NCBI GenBank assembly: GCA_947488325.1
Contig: CANKYZ010000003.1
Coordinates: 310,001 to 374,000 of the forward strand
DNA: 64,000 nucleotides
Source of the DNA: an uncultured Erythrobacter sp.
GTDB taxonomy: Bacteria; Pseudomonadota; Alphaproteobacteria; Sphingomonadales; Sphingomonadaceae
Reading direction: 5' to 3'
Shown here: one piece after another, positions 35,601 through 45,012 of the stretch
Numbering within the stretch: position 1 is the first letter of the stretch
How the letters are laid out: each line of letters opens with the position of its first letter
Position numbers and translations under genes: made by a program
The notes under the pieces: model-generated
What the model saw: the letters and a program-made list of their open reading frames with translations, nothing else
Told to the model about the DNA's origin: nothing
The model's database searches: none

Positions 35601-36011
35601 ATCAGCACCGAGACCACGCAGATTGATTGTTTGCGCGCCCGGACCGTTATCCAGCACGAAGCCTAAGAATGTCGCATCAATTTGAAGTCCGGCAGCCGCT
35701 TCTGAACGCTGCAAGATTTGCGCAGGATCGAATGCACCAACAGCTTGCTGATTTTCGGTGCTCAGCACCTGAAGGGGCGAAATCGATGTATATGTATCGC
35801 GGACAATACGCGATCCAGTAACGGTGATACCGCCCTCGCCTTGCGTCGGCTGGCCAGAGGCGTCGGTCTCTACTTCGACAGCCTCCTCTTCCTCTTCTTC
35901 CTGAACGTCTTCGTCAGTATCCTGAGCGTAGACCGGTCCAGCCATTACGAATGCAATGGCAGATGCTGAAAAGGCGAGCGCCTTAATCGAATTATTATGA
36001 AACTTCTTCAT
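32631..36011 (-). CDS. TonB-dependent outer-membrane receptor (1126 aa)
   Basis: Signal peptide about 1-30 (ends VYAQ). An unusual acidic run follows (DTDEDVQEEEEEEAVEVETD, about 31-50). The TonB-box-like GGITVTGSRIVRD and a plug with NLRGLGADRTLVLVNGRRL come next, then a very long barrel ending in FAQVLYRF with terminal Phe. At 1126 aa it is longer than classical siderophore receptors and fits the large-ligand (peptide or glycan) class of marine sphingomonads. GGAG lies 5-6 nt before the ATG of MKKFHNN. It shares plug phrases with the first receptor, so the two are distant paralogues. Confidence 0.93.
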   Translation of the reverse strand: MKKFHNNSIKALAFSASAIAFVMAGPVYAQDTDEDVQEEEEEEAVEVETDASGQPTQGEGGITVTGSRIVRDTYTSISPLQVLSTENQQAVGAFDPAQILQRSEAAAGLQIDATFLGFVLDNGPGAQTINLRGLGADRTLVLVNGRRLAPGGAGGAPTAPSINLIPSSLVDRFDLLLDGASSVYGSDAVAGVVNVVLRKDFDGLEVQANGNLNEAGGGDDYTISAAWGFNTDRAVFGIGAEYAFRDAFSLRDRDFLADDTVHVEIDQNGNIFNTNVRDNAVIQNRTPGVGVSQVDSIVSGISGRIFIPQTFLGSVYFPANGNIANIPGLNFGESTNVFGVDLDTDGDGVRDVDFQNVNLNGANLDQVFISEQELYNVFAYGEYTLPGEANITPFFEAQFSRAEITNPNSNIPQIFPFVPADNFFNPCNVNSPNGTDCFVADNALIGGNFNPGSGSLPVLPIVGITGDRNNFEVTQENYRGVLGVRGDLPFIGSSWSFETAGVYSRSVGRSRTTGIREDRLALALGIDPTFDFDGDGVVDNNGDGIADDYDQNVQFGAGAAGVITPCDGAALSNPGLAAPDLIAGCVPVNLFAASVLGAPIGDFETAAERDYLFGENTFRTVYEQVFVSGFVTGDLIDLPAGPVGVVVGAEWRNDSIDSRPNFVTSNGLLFARSTDEGAQGSAWIREIFGELDIPLMAGEPLVEELTVNVSGRLTDQEFYGTNGTFAIKGGWRPVSPLLLKFSYGTSFRAPNLRENFLAAQTGFNTILDPCAVPNAAFITPPGATSPVYTPNLDTRDPATLSNCLREGRDPTTVGIDDQGLNTFALPSVEIESGGTLDLNPETSRSITTGFAFEESFASGFDFAFNFNYYDIKIEDAIVEPGVQFIVNDCFTRQDGVRSPFCDRIGVSTMGRDLISDVFQGFINFNEEVVRGIDMNASFGKDVTLGGEVFDLALEVRANHLIERSILFIDAQGNLSENNLAGEFGFPSWTGRATFNIDWKDFRFTWQTRYIGDVDQDPAGVDEFDDAFGNLGTGFLSDTCLGDGTPNVPGDGRFCRDVGFADEWFEHTASIRWDNGDFRIIAGITNLFDNDPPQVDSDEVFSVSNVPIGNGYNFDGREFFAQVLYRF

Positions 36012-36433
36012 GATCACTCCAGTTGCGACAACCGAAGCCTTGGCCACGAACCAACTTATTCACCGTCTCACAAATACCCCTTGTAAGCGGGAATCCCCAT
36101 TTGGTGGTAACGTAACAAAGCCCCTGTGGTGTCGGTTGTGTGCAATAGGGAGCAAATTATGTAAATGAGACGTTCAGGTTACGCCTACTTTTCATCCTAG
36201 TGTTGCGCTAATCCCACAGGGATATTTTGCAGACGTAAGATCACATGTCTCCGGCTTGCTAAAAAATATAAAGAGGGTGGGTCGCGCGTAACAAACCATC
36301 GTGCCCGCTAGGTCGAACAAAGAAGCGTCAGAAAATTACGCTCGATCAAGCACAAAGAACTCCTGCTAGAATGCCTGCAGCTAGAGAAGCGACTCGCGCA
36401 ATTTTGGTTGGAGCATCGGCACCAGGATCAGGA
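36012..36433. other. Intergenic region between TonB receptor and clpB genes
   Basis: Long gap of 422 nt with no supported gene on either strand. The right part is the 3' side of clpB; the left part must hold the receptor promoter. The only structure I trust is the shared element at 36137-36168. No terminator with a T-run is visible for clpB. Confidence 0.5.
36137..36168 (-). promoter_or_regulatory. Shared element upstream of TonB receptor gene, copy 2
   Basis: On the + strand TGTGTGCAATAGGG (36137-36150) matches the copy at 29699 in 12 of 14 positions, and GTAAATGA (36161-36168) matches exactly. The spacing is 10 nt here against 4 nt there. It lies 126-157 nt upstream of the receptor start. 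Confidence 0.4.
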
Positions 36434-39010
36434 TCAGGCCACTTTGATCTGAAGCTCGCCTTCTCCTTCGTCTACCTTGATGGTCACGCCATCGCTTACG
36501 GTGCCTTCAATCAACATCTCTGCCAGAGGGTCTTGCAGATAACGTTGGACCGCGCGCTTCAATGGCCGTGCGCCATAGACTGGGTCATAACCGACGCGTC
36601 CAAGCCACCGCAAAGCCGCATCTGTGAGGCCCAGCGTGATCTTGCGATCATCGAGCAGTTTCTGCACCCGTTTCACCTGGATTGAGACGATTGGCGCCAT
36701 GTGCTCCATTGCAAGACGGTGGAACAGGATGATCTCATCGAGGCGATTTAGGAATTCGGGACGGAAATGCCCTCGCACGACATCCATCACTTGATCCTCA
36801 ACCTCTGCAACCTTTTGATCGTCACTCAGATTGGCCAAATGTTGACTGCCGAGATTTGAAGTAAGGATGATGAGCGTGTTGGAAAAATCGACCTTGCGGC
36901 CCTGCCCGTCTGTCAGATGGCCGTCATCCAGCACCTGCAACAGCACGTTGAAGACATCGGCGTGCGCCTTTTCAACCTCGTCAAACAACACCACTTGGTA
37001 AGGCCGCCTGCGGACGGCCTCGGTCAGGACACCGCCTTCGTCATAACCGACATAGCCGGGAGGCGCACCGATAAGCCGTGCGACAGCGTGCTTCTCCATG
37101 AACTCACTCATGTCGATGCGAACGAGCGCCTGATCATCATCAAACAGGAATTCAGCCAAGGCTTTGGTCAGCTCGGTCTTACCCACGCCTGTTGGGCCGA
37201 GGAACAGGAACGAGCCAAGCGGCCGGTTTGGATCCTGTAGGCCAGCGCGCGCGCGGCGAACGGCTTTGGACACAGCTTCAATTGCCTGCGCCTGCCCGAT
37301 CACACGCTTACCGATGATATCTTCCATCTCCATCAGCTTTTCGCGGTCACCCTCCATCATTTTGTCGATAGGGATGCCGGTCCAGCGGCTGACGACACCA
37401 GCGATGTCTTCTTCCGTGACTTCTTCGCGCAGCAGGGCGTTTTCGGTCAAACCCTCCGCAGCCTCAAGCCGCTTCTCCAGATCAGGAATGAGACCATAAG
37501 AAAGCTCACCCGCTTTCGCCAGATCGCCTTCGCGCTGGGCCTGTTCCAGTTCCAGCCGTGCATGGTCGAGCTCTTCCTTGATCTTGCCCTCGGCGTCGAT
37601 CTTGTCGCGCTCATTTTGCCAACGCGTTGTCAGCTCCGAAGATTCTTGCTCCAAATTCGCAAGTTCTTCGCGCAAAGCGATCAACCGGTCACGACTTGCA
37701 GCGTCGTCTTCTTTTGCGAGAGCGCTTTCTTCGATTTTGAGCTGAATAATCCGGCGGTCGAGCGCTTCGATCTCTTCGGGCTTGCTCTCCACCTCCATAC
37801 GGATGCGGCTTGCGGCTTCATCCATCAGGTCGATGGCTTTGTCTGGCAGGAAGCGGTTCTGAATATATCGGTCGGATAGCTTTGCGGCAGCTACAATCGA
37901 ACCGTCGGTGATCCGCACACCGTGGTGCAATTCATACTTGTCCTTGATCCCGCGCAGAATGCTGATCGTGTCCTCAACGCTGGGTTCATCGATATAGACC
38001 ATTTGAAAACGCCGTTGGAGCGCGGGGTCTTTCTCGACATATTTCTGATATTCATCGAGCGTGGTTGCCCCGATACAATGCAATTCTCCGCGTGACAGCG
38101 CCGGTTTTAACAGGTTGGAAGCATCCATCGAGCCTTCACTTGCTCCTGCCCCGATCAATGTGTGCATTTCGTCAATGAACAAGATGATCTGACCATCAGC
38201 GTTCTTGACCTCATCAAGCACCGATTTCAGTCGCTCTTCGAACTCACCGCGATATTTCGCGCCGGCAATCAGCGAACCCATATCAAGGCTCATCAGAGTG
38301 CGGCCCTTTAGGCTGTCGGGCACATCACCATTGGCGATTCGCAATGCAAGACCTTCGGCAATCGCGGTCTTACCTGTTCCTGGTTCACCGATTAGCGCGG
38401 GGTTATTCTTGGTCCGGCGAGCAAGGATTTGGACCGTGCGGCGGATCTCCTCATCGCGGCCAATCACCGGATCGAGCTTACCGTCGCGCGCCGCCTGCGT
38501 CAGATCGCGGGCGAATTTCTCCATCGCGTCATAATTGGCTTCGGCATTAGCGCTATCCGCCTTCTTGCCACCCCGAAGATCTTCGATAGCGGCATTTAGG
38601 CTTTGCGGAGTGACGTCGGCGGCCTTCATCGCTTCGCCGGTCTTGCCCGGTGCGAGCGCCAGTGCGGTCAGCAAGCGCTCCACGGTTACATAGGCGTCAC
38701 CGGCTTTGTCGGCGAGCTGCTCTGAACTATCGAGCACGCGCACGGCATCATTATCAAGGCCCGGCGTTTGCTGCGCGCCGCCGCCGGTAACCGCCGCAAT
38801 CTTGCTGAGGCTCGCATCGACAGCGCTGACCGCCAATGGTGCTTCACCGCCCGCACGCTGAATCAGTCCTGCGGCCATACCTTCTTCGTCTTCGAGCAGT
38901 GCTTTGAGCAAATGCAACGGCGTGATCCGCTGATGGTTCATCCGTATCGCAACCGTTTGCGCGCTTTGCAGGAAGCCTTTGGCACGATCGGTGAACTTAT
39001 CGAGATTCAT
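36434..39010 (-). CDS. clpB: ATP-dependent disaggregase ClpB
   Basis: Hsp100 chaperone of 858 aa that works with DnaK to dissolve protein aggregates. In order: Clp N-domain repeats (1-145), AAA1 with Walker [16 protein letters not shown] (about 204-218), the coiled-coil middle domain (about 405-520) that distinguishes ClpB from ClpA/C, AAA2 with [19 protein letters not shown] (about 604-622), and the C-terminal domain ending in KVA. Length is normal. A heat-shock-like promoter is visible about 60-90 nt upstream. The gene is divergent from the acylase gene and is not part of the peptide-use genes around it. Confidence 0.98.
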   Translation of the reverse strand: MNLDKFTDRAKGFLQSAQTVAIRMNHQRITPLHLLKALLEDEEGMAAGLIQRAGGEAPLAVSAVDASLSKIAAVTGGGAQQTPGLDNDAVRVLDSSEQLADKAGDAYVTVERLLTALALAPGKTGEAMKAADVTPQSLNAAIEDLRGGKKADSANAEANYDAMEKFARDLTQAARDGKLDPVIGRDEEIRRTVQILARRTKNNPALIGEPGTGKTAIAEGLALRIANGDVPDSLKGRTLMSLDMGSLIAGAKYRGEFEERLKSVLDEVKNADGQIILFIDEMHTLIGAGASEGSMDASNLLKPALSRGELHCIGATTLDEYQKYVEKDPALQRRFQMVYIDEPSVEDTISILRGIKDKYELHHGVRITDGSIVAAAKLSDRYIQNRFLPDKAIDLMDEAASRIRMEVESKPEEIEALDRRIIQLKIEESALAKEDDAASRDRLIALREELANLEQESSELTTRWQNERDKIDAEGKIKEELDHARLELEQAQREGDLAKAGELSYGLIPDLEKRLEAAEGLTENALLREEVTEEDIAGVVSRWTGIPIDKMMEGDREKLMEMEDIIGKRVIGQAQAIEAVSKAVRRARAGLQDPNRPLGSFLFLGPTGVGKTELTKALAEFLFDDDQALVRIDMSEFMEKHAVARLIGAPPGYVGYDEGGVLTEAVRRRPYQVVLFDEVEKAHADVFNVLLQVLDDGHLTDGQGRKVDFSNTLIILTSNLGSQHLANLSDDQKVAEVEDQVMDVVRGHFRPEFLNRLDEIILFHRLAMEHMAPIVSIQVKRVQKLLDDRKITLGLTDAALRWLGRVGYDPVYGARPLKRAVQRYLQDPLAEMLIEGTVSDGVTIKVDEGEGELQIKVA

Positions 39011-39070
39011 CTGTCAACCCTCAAGTCAGCAATTGGCAGCGCGGGTCAACGCGCAGGCGTGTTACTCAAA

Positions 39071-39099
39071 TAGGTGGGTCACAATGGAAGCTTTGCAAG
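39071..39099 (-). promoter_or_regulatory. Candidate heat-shock (RpoH) promoter of clpB
   Basis: Read on the minus strand, CTTGCAA (39099-39093) is followed after 14 nt by CCCACCTA (39078-39071), about 60 nt before the clpB start. This resembles the sigma-32 pattern CTTGAA-N13/15-CCCCATNT with a few mismatches. The gene's role supports it, but the match is imperfect. Confidence 0.35.
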
Positions 39100-39163
39100 C
39101 CCTGCTTGACCTCCTTCTCCGTCGCAGCGATTGTCAGCGTTAGAGAGCTTGGAGAGACTCGCA

Positions 39164-41383
39164 ATGAAATTCCTAAAGGGTGCCACACTTACGCTCGTGG
39201 CTGTGCTGCTTACTGCGTTCACAGCCCTTGCCACTTGGGAGCCGTTCTTTGCCCACGCCGGTGCGGCCGCCGAACACCGCGAATATACAGCAGAAATCGC
39301 GCGCGACGAATTTGGCGTGCCGATGATCTATGGTGAGACGGACGCGGACGTCGCATTCGGCGTTGCGGTGGCGCATTCACAAGATGATTTCTTCACTCTG
39401 CAAGATGTCATCGCGATGTCTAAGGGGCGCTATGGTGCGATTGCCGGAGAAAACGGAGCGCAGCTGGACTTCATTTACCACCTGATCGATGCACGGGGCA
39501 CGGCACAGCGTCAGTACCCGCAGCTATCCGTTGACACGCAGGCTTTGTTTGAAGCCTACGCGGCCGGTCTCAACCATTATGCCAAAGAACATCCCGAAGA
39601 AATCAAACTCGGCAATCTGTTCCCCGTAAACGGAGAAGACGTTGCCACCGGATTTGTTCTTCGCCAGCCGCTGTTTTTCGGGCTAGGCAATGTCATCGGC
39701 CAATTGGTGTCAGGCGATGAAATGCGCCGCGAATTTGGCCCAGACATTCCGGGCTTTCCTCGCGATAGCTCTCCGCAGCCTCAAATCGAAGAAACAGCCT
39801 GGCGGGAAATTCCAGCGGGACTGGTTTTGCCACTGGGGGAAGAGGCGGACCATCTTGGGTCAAACGCTTGGGCGGTAACGCCAGAGCGGACAGGCGGGCC
39901 GACAACATTGATTTCCAATTCGCACCAACCATTGCGCGGTGGTGTGGCGTGGTATGAGTTGGGCGTGCAAAGCGGGGAGGGTTGGCACCTAACTGGCGCC
40001 AACTTGCCTGGCACGCCCTTCCCCGTGATGGGACATAATGAGCAACTGGGCTGGACCTATACGGTTAACCGCCCTGACCTGATCGATATCTATCAACTTG
40101 AGGTAGAAAGCCGTGATGGCACGCTACACTACCGACTCGATGATGATTGGCTCGAACTTGAAGAGCGTAATTTCACGCTGGCTGCAAAATTCGGTCCACT
40201 GAATCTACCTGTGCCGCAAACCACATATCGCAGTGTGCACGGCCCGGTGATTAAAAATGAACGCGGCTATTTCGCTTTCCGCTATGGCGGGATGGATAGC
40301 GTACGTCAGATGGATGCCTTCTACCGTTTAGGTAAAGCAACCAGCATGGAAGAATGGATGGAAGTCTATGAACGCCTCGACATTCCAAACTTCAATGTTG
40401 TCTATGCCGATCAAGAGGGCAACATTGCCTATATTTACAATGCCGCTTTCCCGGATCGGCCGGAATTGGACGAAGTACAAGCCAACTGGCGCGGCATTTT
40501 GGACGGATCGCGTAGCGATTTGATCTGGGAAGGTGTGGTCGATTTCGATGAGGTCCCGAAAGTCATCAACCCACAATCGGGTTGGCTTTATAATGCCAAC
40601 AACGAACCTTTCACCGCAGCAGGAGCTGGGAGTGATCTTGTTCCGACCGATTTCTCACCCGTTCTGGGCGTCGAGCGCAAACAGACCAACCGGTCGCGCC
40701 GCGCCTATATGATGCTGAGTGAAGCCGCGCAGTTAGACCGGGCCGCACTGGAGCGGATCAAATATGACACTGCTTATGTGCGCGAAGGATATTTAGACAG
40801 GCTTTGGACGGAGATCGAAGAGCTGGAAGCAGAAGGTGATCTCGCCGAAACACGAGACCTCTTACTCACTTGGGACTTTACTGCCGACAATGAAGGCGGC
40901 GCTGACAGCCTCGCTCTGCTGATCATCCGCAGCTTCATGGGATCAGAATACAACAACACGCCTTGGCCTAATGTAGAAGAAAGCCTGAGCAACGCGTCCG
41001 ATCACTTGATCGAGCATTTCGGACGGATCGACCCGCCAATGTCAGACTTGCTTCGCCTCAGGTTAGGCGATGTCGATCTGCCACTAGATGGAGGATCAGA
41101 TACGTTACGGGCCTCAACAACTTGGCGCGTGGACGACGATGGGCGTTTGAGTTTAGTTCACGGTGACAGCTTCATCCAATGGGTCGAATGGCCGGTTAAC
41201 GGATCGCCTGTGAGATCACGTTCGATACAACCTTTTGGCGCTGCCAGCACACGGCCCGAGAGCCCGCACTACACCGATCAAATGGAGCTTTATGCCGCTC
41301 ACCAGTTAAAACCAGTGCGGTTTTGGGAAGAAGACGTTCGCAGCAATGCAGCATCAACGCAGGTGGTCACCAATGCTCGTTGA
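39164..41383 (+). CDS. Penicillin acylase family (Ntn-hydrolase) protein
   Basis: Exported N-terminal nucleophile amidase of 739 aa, made as one chain that cuts itself. A hydrophobic signal segment lies at about 6-24, and the alpha chain has RDEFGVPMIYGETDADVAFGVAVAHSQDDFF. The cleavage site is GSNAWAV with Ser233 as new N-terminus, then SNSHQPL and GHNEQLGWTYTVN of the beta chain. Relatives cleave beta-lactams, acyl-homoserine lactones or other N-acyl amides; the substrate here cannot be read. The ATG with GGAGAG upstream is used; an earlier in-frame start adds 11 residues. Confidence 0.9.
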   Translation: MKFLKGATLTLVAVLLTAFTALATWEPFFAHAGAAAEHREYTAEIARDEFGVPMIYGETDADVAFGVAVAHSQDDFFTLQDVIAMSKGRYGAIAGENGAQLDFIYHLIDARGTAQRQYPQLSVDTQALFEAYAAGLNHYAKEHPEEIKLGNLFPVNGEDVATGFVLRQPLFFGLGNVIGQLVSGDEMRREFGPDIPGFPRDSSPQPQIEETAWREIPAGLVLPLGEEADHLGSNAWAVTPERTGGPTTLISNSHQPLRGGVAWYELGVQSGEGWHLTGANLPGTPFPVMGHNEQLGWTYTVNRPDLIDIYQLEVESRDGTLHYRLDDDWLELEERNFTLAAKFGPLNLPVPQTTYRSVHGPVIKNERGYFAFRYGGMDSVRQMDAFYRLGKATSMEEWMEVYERLDIPNFNVVYADQEGNIAYIYNAAFPDRPELDEVQANWRGILDGSRSDLIWEGVVDFDEVPKVINPQSGWLYNANNEPFTAAGAGSDLVPTDFSPVLGVERKQTNRSRRAYMMLSEAAQLDRAALERIKYDTAYVREGYLDRLWTEIEELEAEGDLAETRDLLLTWDFTADNEGGADSLALLIIRSFMGSEYNNTPWPNVEESLSNASDHLIEHFGRIDPPMSDLLRLRLGDVDLPLDGGSDTLRASTTWRVDDDGRLSLVHGDSFIQWVEWPVNGSPVRSRSIQPFGAASTRPESPHYTDQMELYAAHQLKPVRFWEEDVRSNAASTQVVTNAR

Positions 41384-41542
41384 TTAAGAAGACTTGATCG
41401 GTGTGAAATGCATCGGTCGAGCTTCACGCTCTCTTTGTCGAAGGGTGTGATATGGTGGTTGATCGCGCGCGTTTGTATGCGCAGAGTCGCGCGATAGAAT
41501 TTTGAGAGACAAACAGTTTTAGAGACGAACGGGGAGCCCTTC

Positions 41543-44416
41543 ATGAAAATACGCCTTGCCACCACGAGCCGACTTGCGCTTGCTGCGGCGATCAGCGTCG
41601 CCATCGCAGCGCCGATCACGCCAGCCTTTGCCGATGGGCATACCGAAAGCGTTACCACAGCTGAGGGCACCAGCGATCTCGCTGAGCTCGTTGCTCAGGT
41701 TCAAATCCCTTATCAACGCTTCGAACTCGAAAACGGCCTGACCGTAATCATCCATGAAGACCGCAAAGCCCCCATCGTCGGCGTGGCGGTTTGGTACAAT
41801 GTCGGTTCAAAGGATGAACCTGTCGGCCAGACCGGCTTTGCCCACCTGTTCGAACACCTGATGTTCAATGGCAGCGAAAACGCACCAGCAGACTATTTCC
41901 AGTATCTGCAAGAGATGGGCGCGACCGACTATAACGGTACAACCAATTTCGACCGCACCAATTACTTCCAAACGGTGCCCCGCCCGGCGCTCGAACGCGC
42001 ATTGTGGCTCGAAAGCGACCGCATGGGTTATCTTCTAGGTGCGGTCACGCAGGAAAAGCTCGATAATCAGCGCGGCGTTGTCCAAAACGAAAAACGCCAA
42101 GGTGATAACCAGCCGGGTGGACTGGTGTTCTACGAAATTCTCGAGACGCTTTTCCCTGAAGGCCACCCCTACCAACATTCAGTTATCGGCTCGATGGCGG
42201 ACCTTGATGCGGCGTCTATGGACACCGTGCGCACCTGGTTCCGTGACCGTTATGGCCCGAACAATGCGACTCTGGTTCTGGCAGGAGATATTTCCGCCGA
42301 TGAAGCCCGCCCAATGGTGGAGCAATATTTTGGCCCGATCGCGCGCGGCCCTGTAAACACACAGGCTGCGGCCGAAATCCCAACACTGTCAGAGCCTGTT
42401 CGCACAGTGATGTACGATCAGATCGCCGCAACCACGGTTGATTTGTTCTGGCCAGTCCCCGGCATCACCAGCGAAGAGCTGACTGCACTCACCGTCGGTG
42501 CAGATGTTTTAGGCGGACTGCTTTCTAGCCGTCTCGACCAAATTCTGGTTCGCGAAGAACAACTGGCTGTTAGTGTTTCAGCTGGCAATTTCGATTTCCA
42601 ACGTGTCGGCATCCTCAATGTCAGCGCCACTTTGCGCGACGGGGTTGAGCTTGAAACCTTGGAAACCCGTCTGAACGAAATCATCGCTGAATATATCGCA
42701 GAAGGACCAACGGCAGACGAAGTGCGTCGGTCCGCCACCAGCGACCTTGCGGGCACAATTCGCGGTCTTGAACAAGTTGGCGGTTTTGGCGGCAAAGCCG
42801 TTGCGTTGGCGCGCGGCGAAGTGCTGGCCGGTGATCCCAATTTTGCAGTGAACCAACTCGAAGTGCTCGCCTCAATCACACCAGAAACAGTCAAAACAGC
42901 GATGGAGCGTTGGATGACGCGCCCAGCCTTCACTTTGATAATGGAGCCAGGTGAGCGCGAAGAAACCTACGAAGAAGCTGCTAGCGTAGCTGGTGAGGAA
43001 GAAGGTGCTTCTGAGCGCGACCGTTCAGTGGAGGAAATCACTGTTTCTGTCGTGCGTCCCGCACCGGCAATTGACTCTGTAGCACAGCTCGACTTCCCTG
43101 AATTCCAGCGCACCACGCTCGCCAATGGGATGCAGCTGACTTTTGCGCATCGCGATGCAGTTCCGGCGACTTACGTAACTATGTCATTCGATGCAGGCAG
43201 CGCGGCTGATCCGGTCGATATGCGTGGTTTGGAAACGCTCGCACTGGGCCTTTACGACGAAGGCACAGCCAATCTCACCAGTCAGCAAATCGCCGAAACG
43301 CGTGAAAGGTTGGGTGTGAGCATTTCAGTTGGTGGAGGCGATGATCGGTCGACCTTCACATTATCGGCATTGTCGGCAAACCTGGCCCCGTCGCTTGATC
43401 TGTATCGCCAGATCATCCGCGAACCAGCCTTTAACGAGGCGGATCTTGAACGGGTCAAAGCGCAGACAATCACTGGCATTCGTCAACAGATGCGTTCCCC
43501 CCAGGGCATCGCACAGCGCACCATTGGCACCGAATTGTTCGGCAATACCGCGCCCTATGGCGGCGCCACAACCATTGAGAGCGTTACCGCAATCACGCGG
43601 GATGATTTGGTCGCATTTAAGGACACCTGGATCCGCCCAGACAATGGGCAGGTTTTTGTGATTTCCAGCCTCCCGATGGAGGAAGTTGTTGCGCAGCTTA
43701 ATACTGCCTTTGGCGATTGGACCGCACCGGACATGCCTTTGGGTGAGAAAGATTTCTCAACCCTTGCCACCGAAACGACCGATGGCAATCGCATCGTTTT
43801 GATCAACCGTCCAAATTCACCACAAAGCTTCATTCTCGCAGCACAAGTCACGCCGCTTGATGCAGCCGATCCGGCCTATGTTGATTTCACCAATGCGAAC
43901 AATTCGCTGGGTGGCAATTTCCTTGCACGGCTTAACTTCAATCTGCGTGAGACCAAGGGTTGGAGCTATGGAGTGCGCGGCGGAGCACAAGCGCGCGAAA
44001 ATACCGTTGTTTATGCGATATCCGGCGGAGTTCAGGCAGACCGTACTGGAGATTCGGTTGCGGAAATGATCCGTGAGACCAGCGAATTCCTCACGACCAA
44101 TGGAGTGACCGAGACTGAACTTGCGCGCAACAAAGCAAGCGAAATCGGTGAGCTACCAGGCCGTTTTGAAACATCGGGTTCGGTGCTCAGCGCAATGCAA
44201 GCCATTTCGCTCTACAACCGTCCGGACAATTACTACGAAGAATTGGTTGGCCGTTACACCGAACAAACCGCAGAAAGCCTTGACGCTGTGGCCCGCGCTG
44301 CACTGGATGTAGATGAGTTTGTCTGGATCGTAGTCGGCGATGCAGAACAAGTCATGCCGCAACTCGAATCACTCGGACTTCCTGTCGAAGTTCGCGAGAT
44401 TGAAATCAGCGAGTAA
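41543..44416 (+). CDS. Tandem M16 zinc peptidase
   Basis: Exported metalloprotease of 957 aa with a signal peptide (about 1-31). Two M16 units lie in one chain. The first is active-type, with the inverted zinc motif HLFEH (His101, Glu104, His105) and distal Glu183 in VVQNEKRQ. The second half (from about 530) repeats the fold without HxxEH but keeps the substrate-side RETKGWSYGVRGGA. This is the pitrilysin/PqqL-like layout acting on peptides in the periplasm. GGGGAG lies 7 nt before the ATG. It follows the acylase gene by 159 nt. Confidence 0.93.
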   Translation: MKIRLATTSRLALAAAISVAIAAPITPAFADGHTESVTTAEGTSDLAELVAQVQIPYQRFELENGLTVIIHEDRKAPIVGVAVWYNVGSKDEPVGQTGFAHLFEHLMFNGSENAPADYFQYLQEMGATDYNGTTNFDRTNYFQTVPRPALERALWLESDRMGYLLGAVTQEKLDNQRGVVQNEKRQGDNQPGGLVFYEILETLFPEGHPYQHSVIGSMADLDAASMDTVRTWFRDRYGPNNATLVLAGDISADEARPMVEQYFGPIARGPVNTQAAAEIPTLSEPVRTVMYDQIAATTVDLFWPVPGITSEELTALTVGADVLGGLLSSRLDQILVREEQLAVSVSAGNFDFQRVGILNVSATLRDGVELETLETRLNEIIAEYIAEGPTADEVRRSATSDLAGTIRGLEQVGGFGGKAVALARGEVLAGDPNFAVNQLEVLASITPETVKTAMERWMTRPAFTLIMEPGEREETYEEAASVAGEEEGASERDRSVEEITVSVVRPAPAIDSVAQLDFPEFQRTTLANGMQLTFAHRDAVPATYVTMSFDAGSAADPVDMRGLETLALGLYDEGTANLTSQQIAETRERLGVSISVGGGDDRSTFTLSALSANLAPSLDLYRQIIREPAFNEADLERVKAQTITGIRQQMRSPQGIAQRTIGTELFGNTAPYGGATTIESVTAITRDDLVAFKDTWIRPDNGQVFVISSLPMEEVVAQLNTAFGDWTAPDMPLGEKDFSTLATETTDGNRIVLINRPNSPQSFILAAQVTPLDAADPAYVDFTNANNSLGGNFLARLNFNLRETKGWSYGVRGGAQARENTVVYAISGGVQADRTGDSVAEMIRETSEFLTTNGVTETELARNKASEIGELPGRFETSGSVLSAMQAISLYNRPDNYYEELVGRYTEQTAESLDAVARAALDVDEFVWIVVGDAEQVMPQLESLGLPVEVREIEISE

Positions 44417-44612
44417 ATCGCAAAAAATCCAGCAACGCTCTGACGCTACGGCATTCTAAGAAATGAGGCGGAGGCGGCAAATTTGCAGCTTTCGCCCCTT
44501 TTTCGTGCCGTCGGATATTGGTTGAATGCCCCGATATGACGTGTAAGAAATACAACCAAGCCAGTGTACCTGAGTGGACAGTGGCCAATGCAATTTATCG
44601 GGAGACAATCAC

Positions 44613-44912
44613 ATGTCCGTAGCAGGTACTTTCAACACCACCGTAAAAAGCCCAATGGGCGACCAAGCTGGCACATTCACCGTTGTAGACAATGGTGACG
44701 GCACTTTCTCTGGCAATATGGCTGGCGGCATGGGTTCCATGGATGTCGAAGAAGGCAAGGTCGAAGGCAATACCCTCACCTGGAAAATGAACATGACTGT
44801 GCCAATGCCAATGACGCTCGATTGCGAGGCGACCGTCGACGGCGACACGCTGACCGGCAACGTCAATGCGGGCGCTTTTGGTGCAATGCCAGTTTCCGGC
44901 ACGCGCGCTTAA
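44613..44912 (+). CDS. Small conserved hypothetical protein, beta-rich
   Basis: Protein of 99 aa. It consists almost wholly of alternating strand patterns with Gly turns (GTFNTTVKSPMGDQAGTFTVV, FSGNMAGGMGSMDVEEGKVEGNTLTWKMNM, GDTLTGNVNAGAFGAMPVSG). This resembles a half lipocalin-like or calycin-type barrel repeated two to three times. It has one Cys and no signal peptide. GGGAG lies 9 nt upstream of the ATG used; an earlier in-frame codon lacks such a site. Function unknown. A good terminator follows. Confidence 0.78.
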   Translation: MSVAGTFNTTVKSPMGDQAGTFTVVDNGDGTFSGNMAGGMGSMDVEEGKVEGNTLTWKMNMTVPMPMTLDCEATVDGDTLTGNVNAGAFGAMPVSGTRA

Positions 44913-44932
44913 GCCGGATCTAACACACAAAC

Positions 44933-44970
44933 AAAAGACCCGCTGGAGTTAACGCTCCGGCGGGTCTTTT
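44933..44970. terminator. Bidirectional terminator
   Basis: AAAAGACCCGC-TGGAG (44933-44948) pairs with CTCCG-GCGGGTCTTTT (44955-44970), with a single mismatch inside the stem. The A-run and T-run at the two ends suit the two convergent transcripts (99-aa gene and the H3TH gene). Confidence 0.9.
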
Positions 44971-45012
44971 GTTATATTTGAGAGGGACTTAGCCTGCTCT
45001 CAACGACTCCAC

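Noticed and set aside
36371..36685. Open frame opposite the 3' end of clpB
   Set aside because: It lies mostly antisense to a certain ClpB C-terminus and has no ribosome site or domain.
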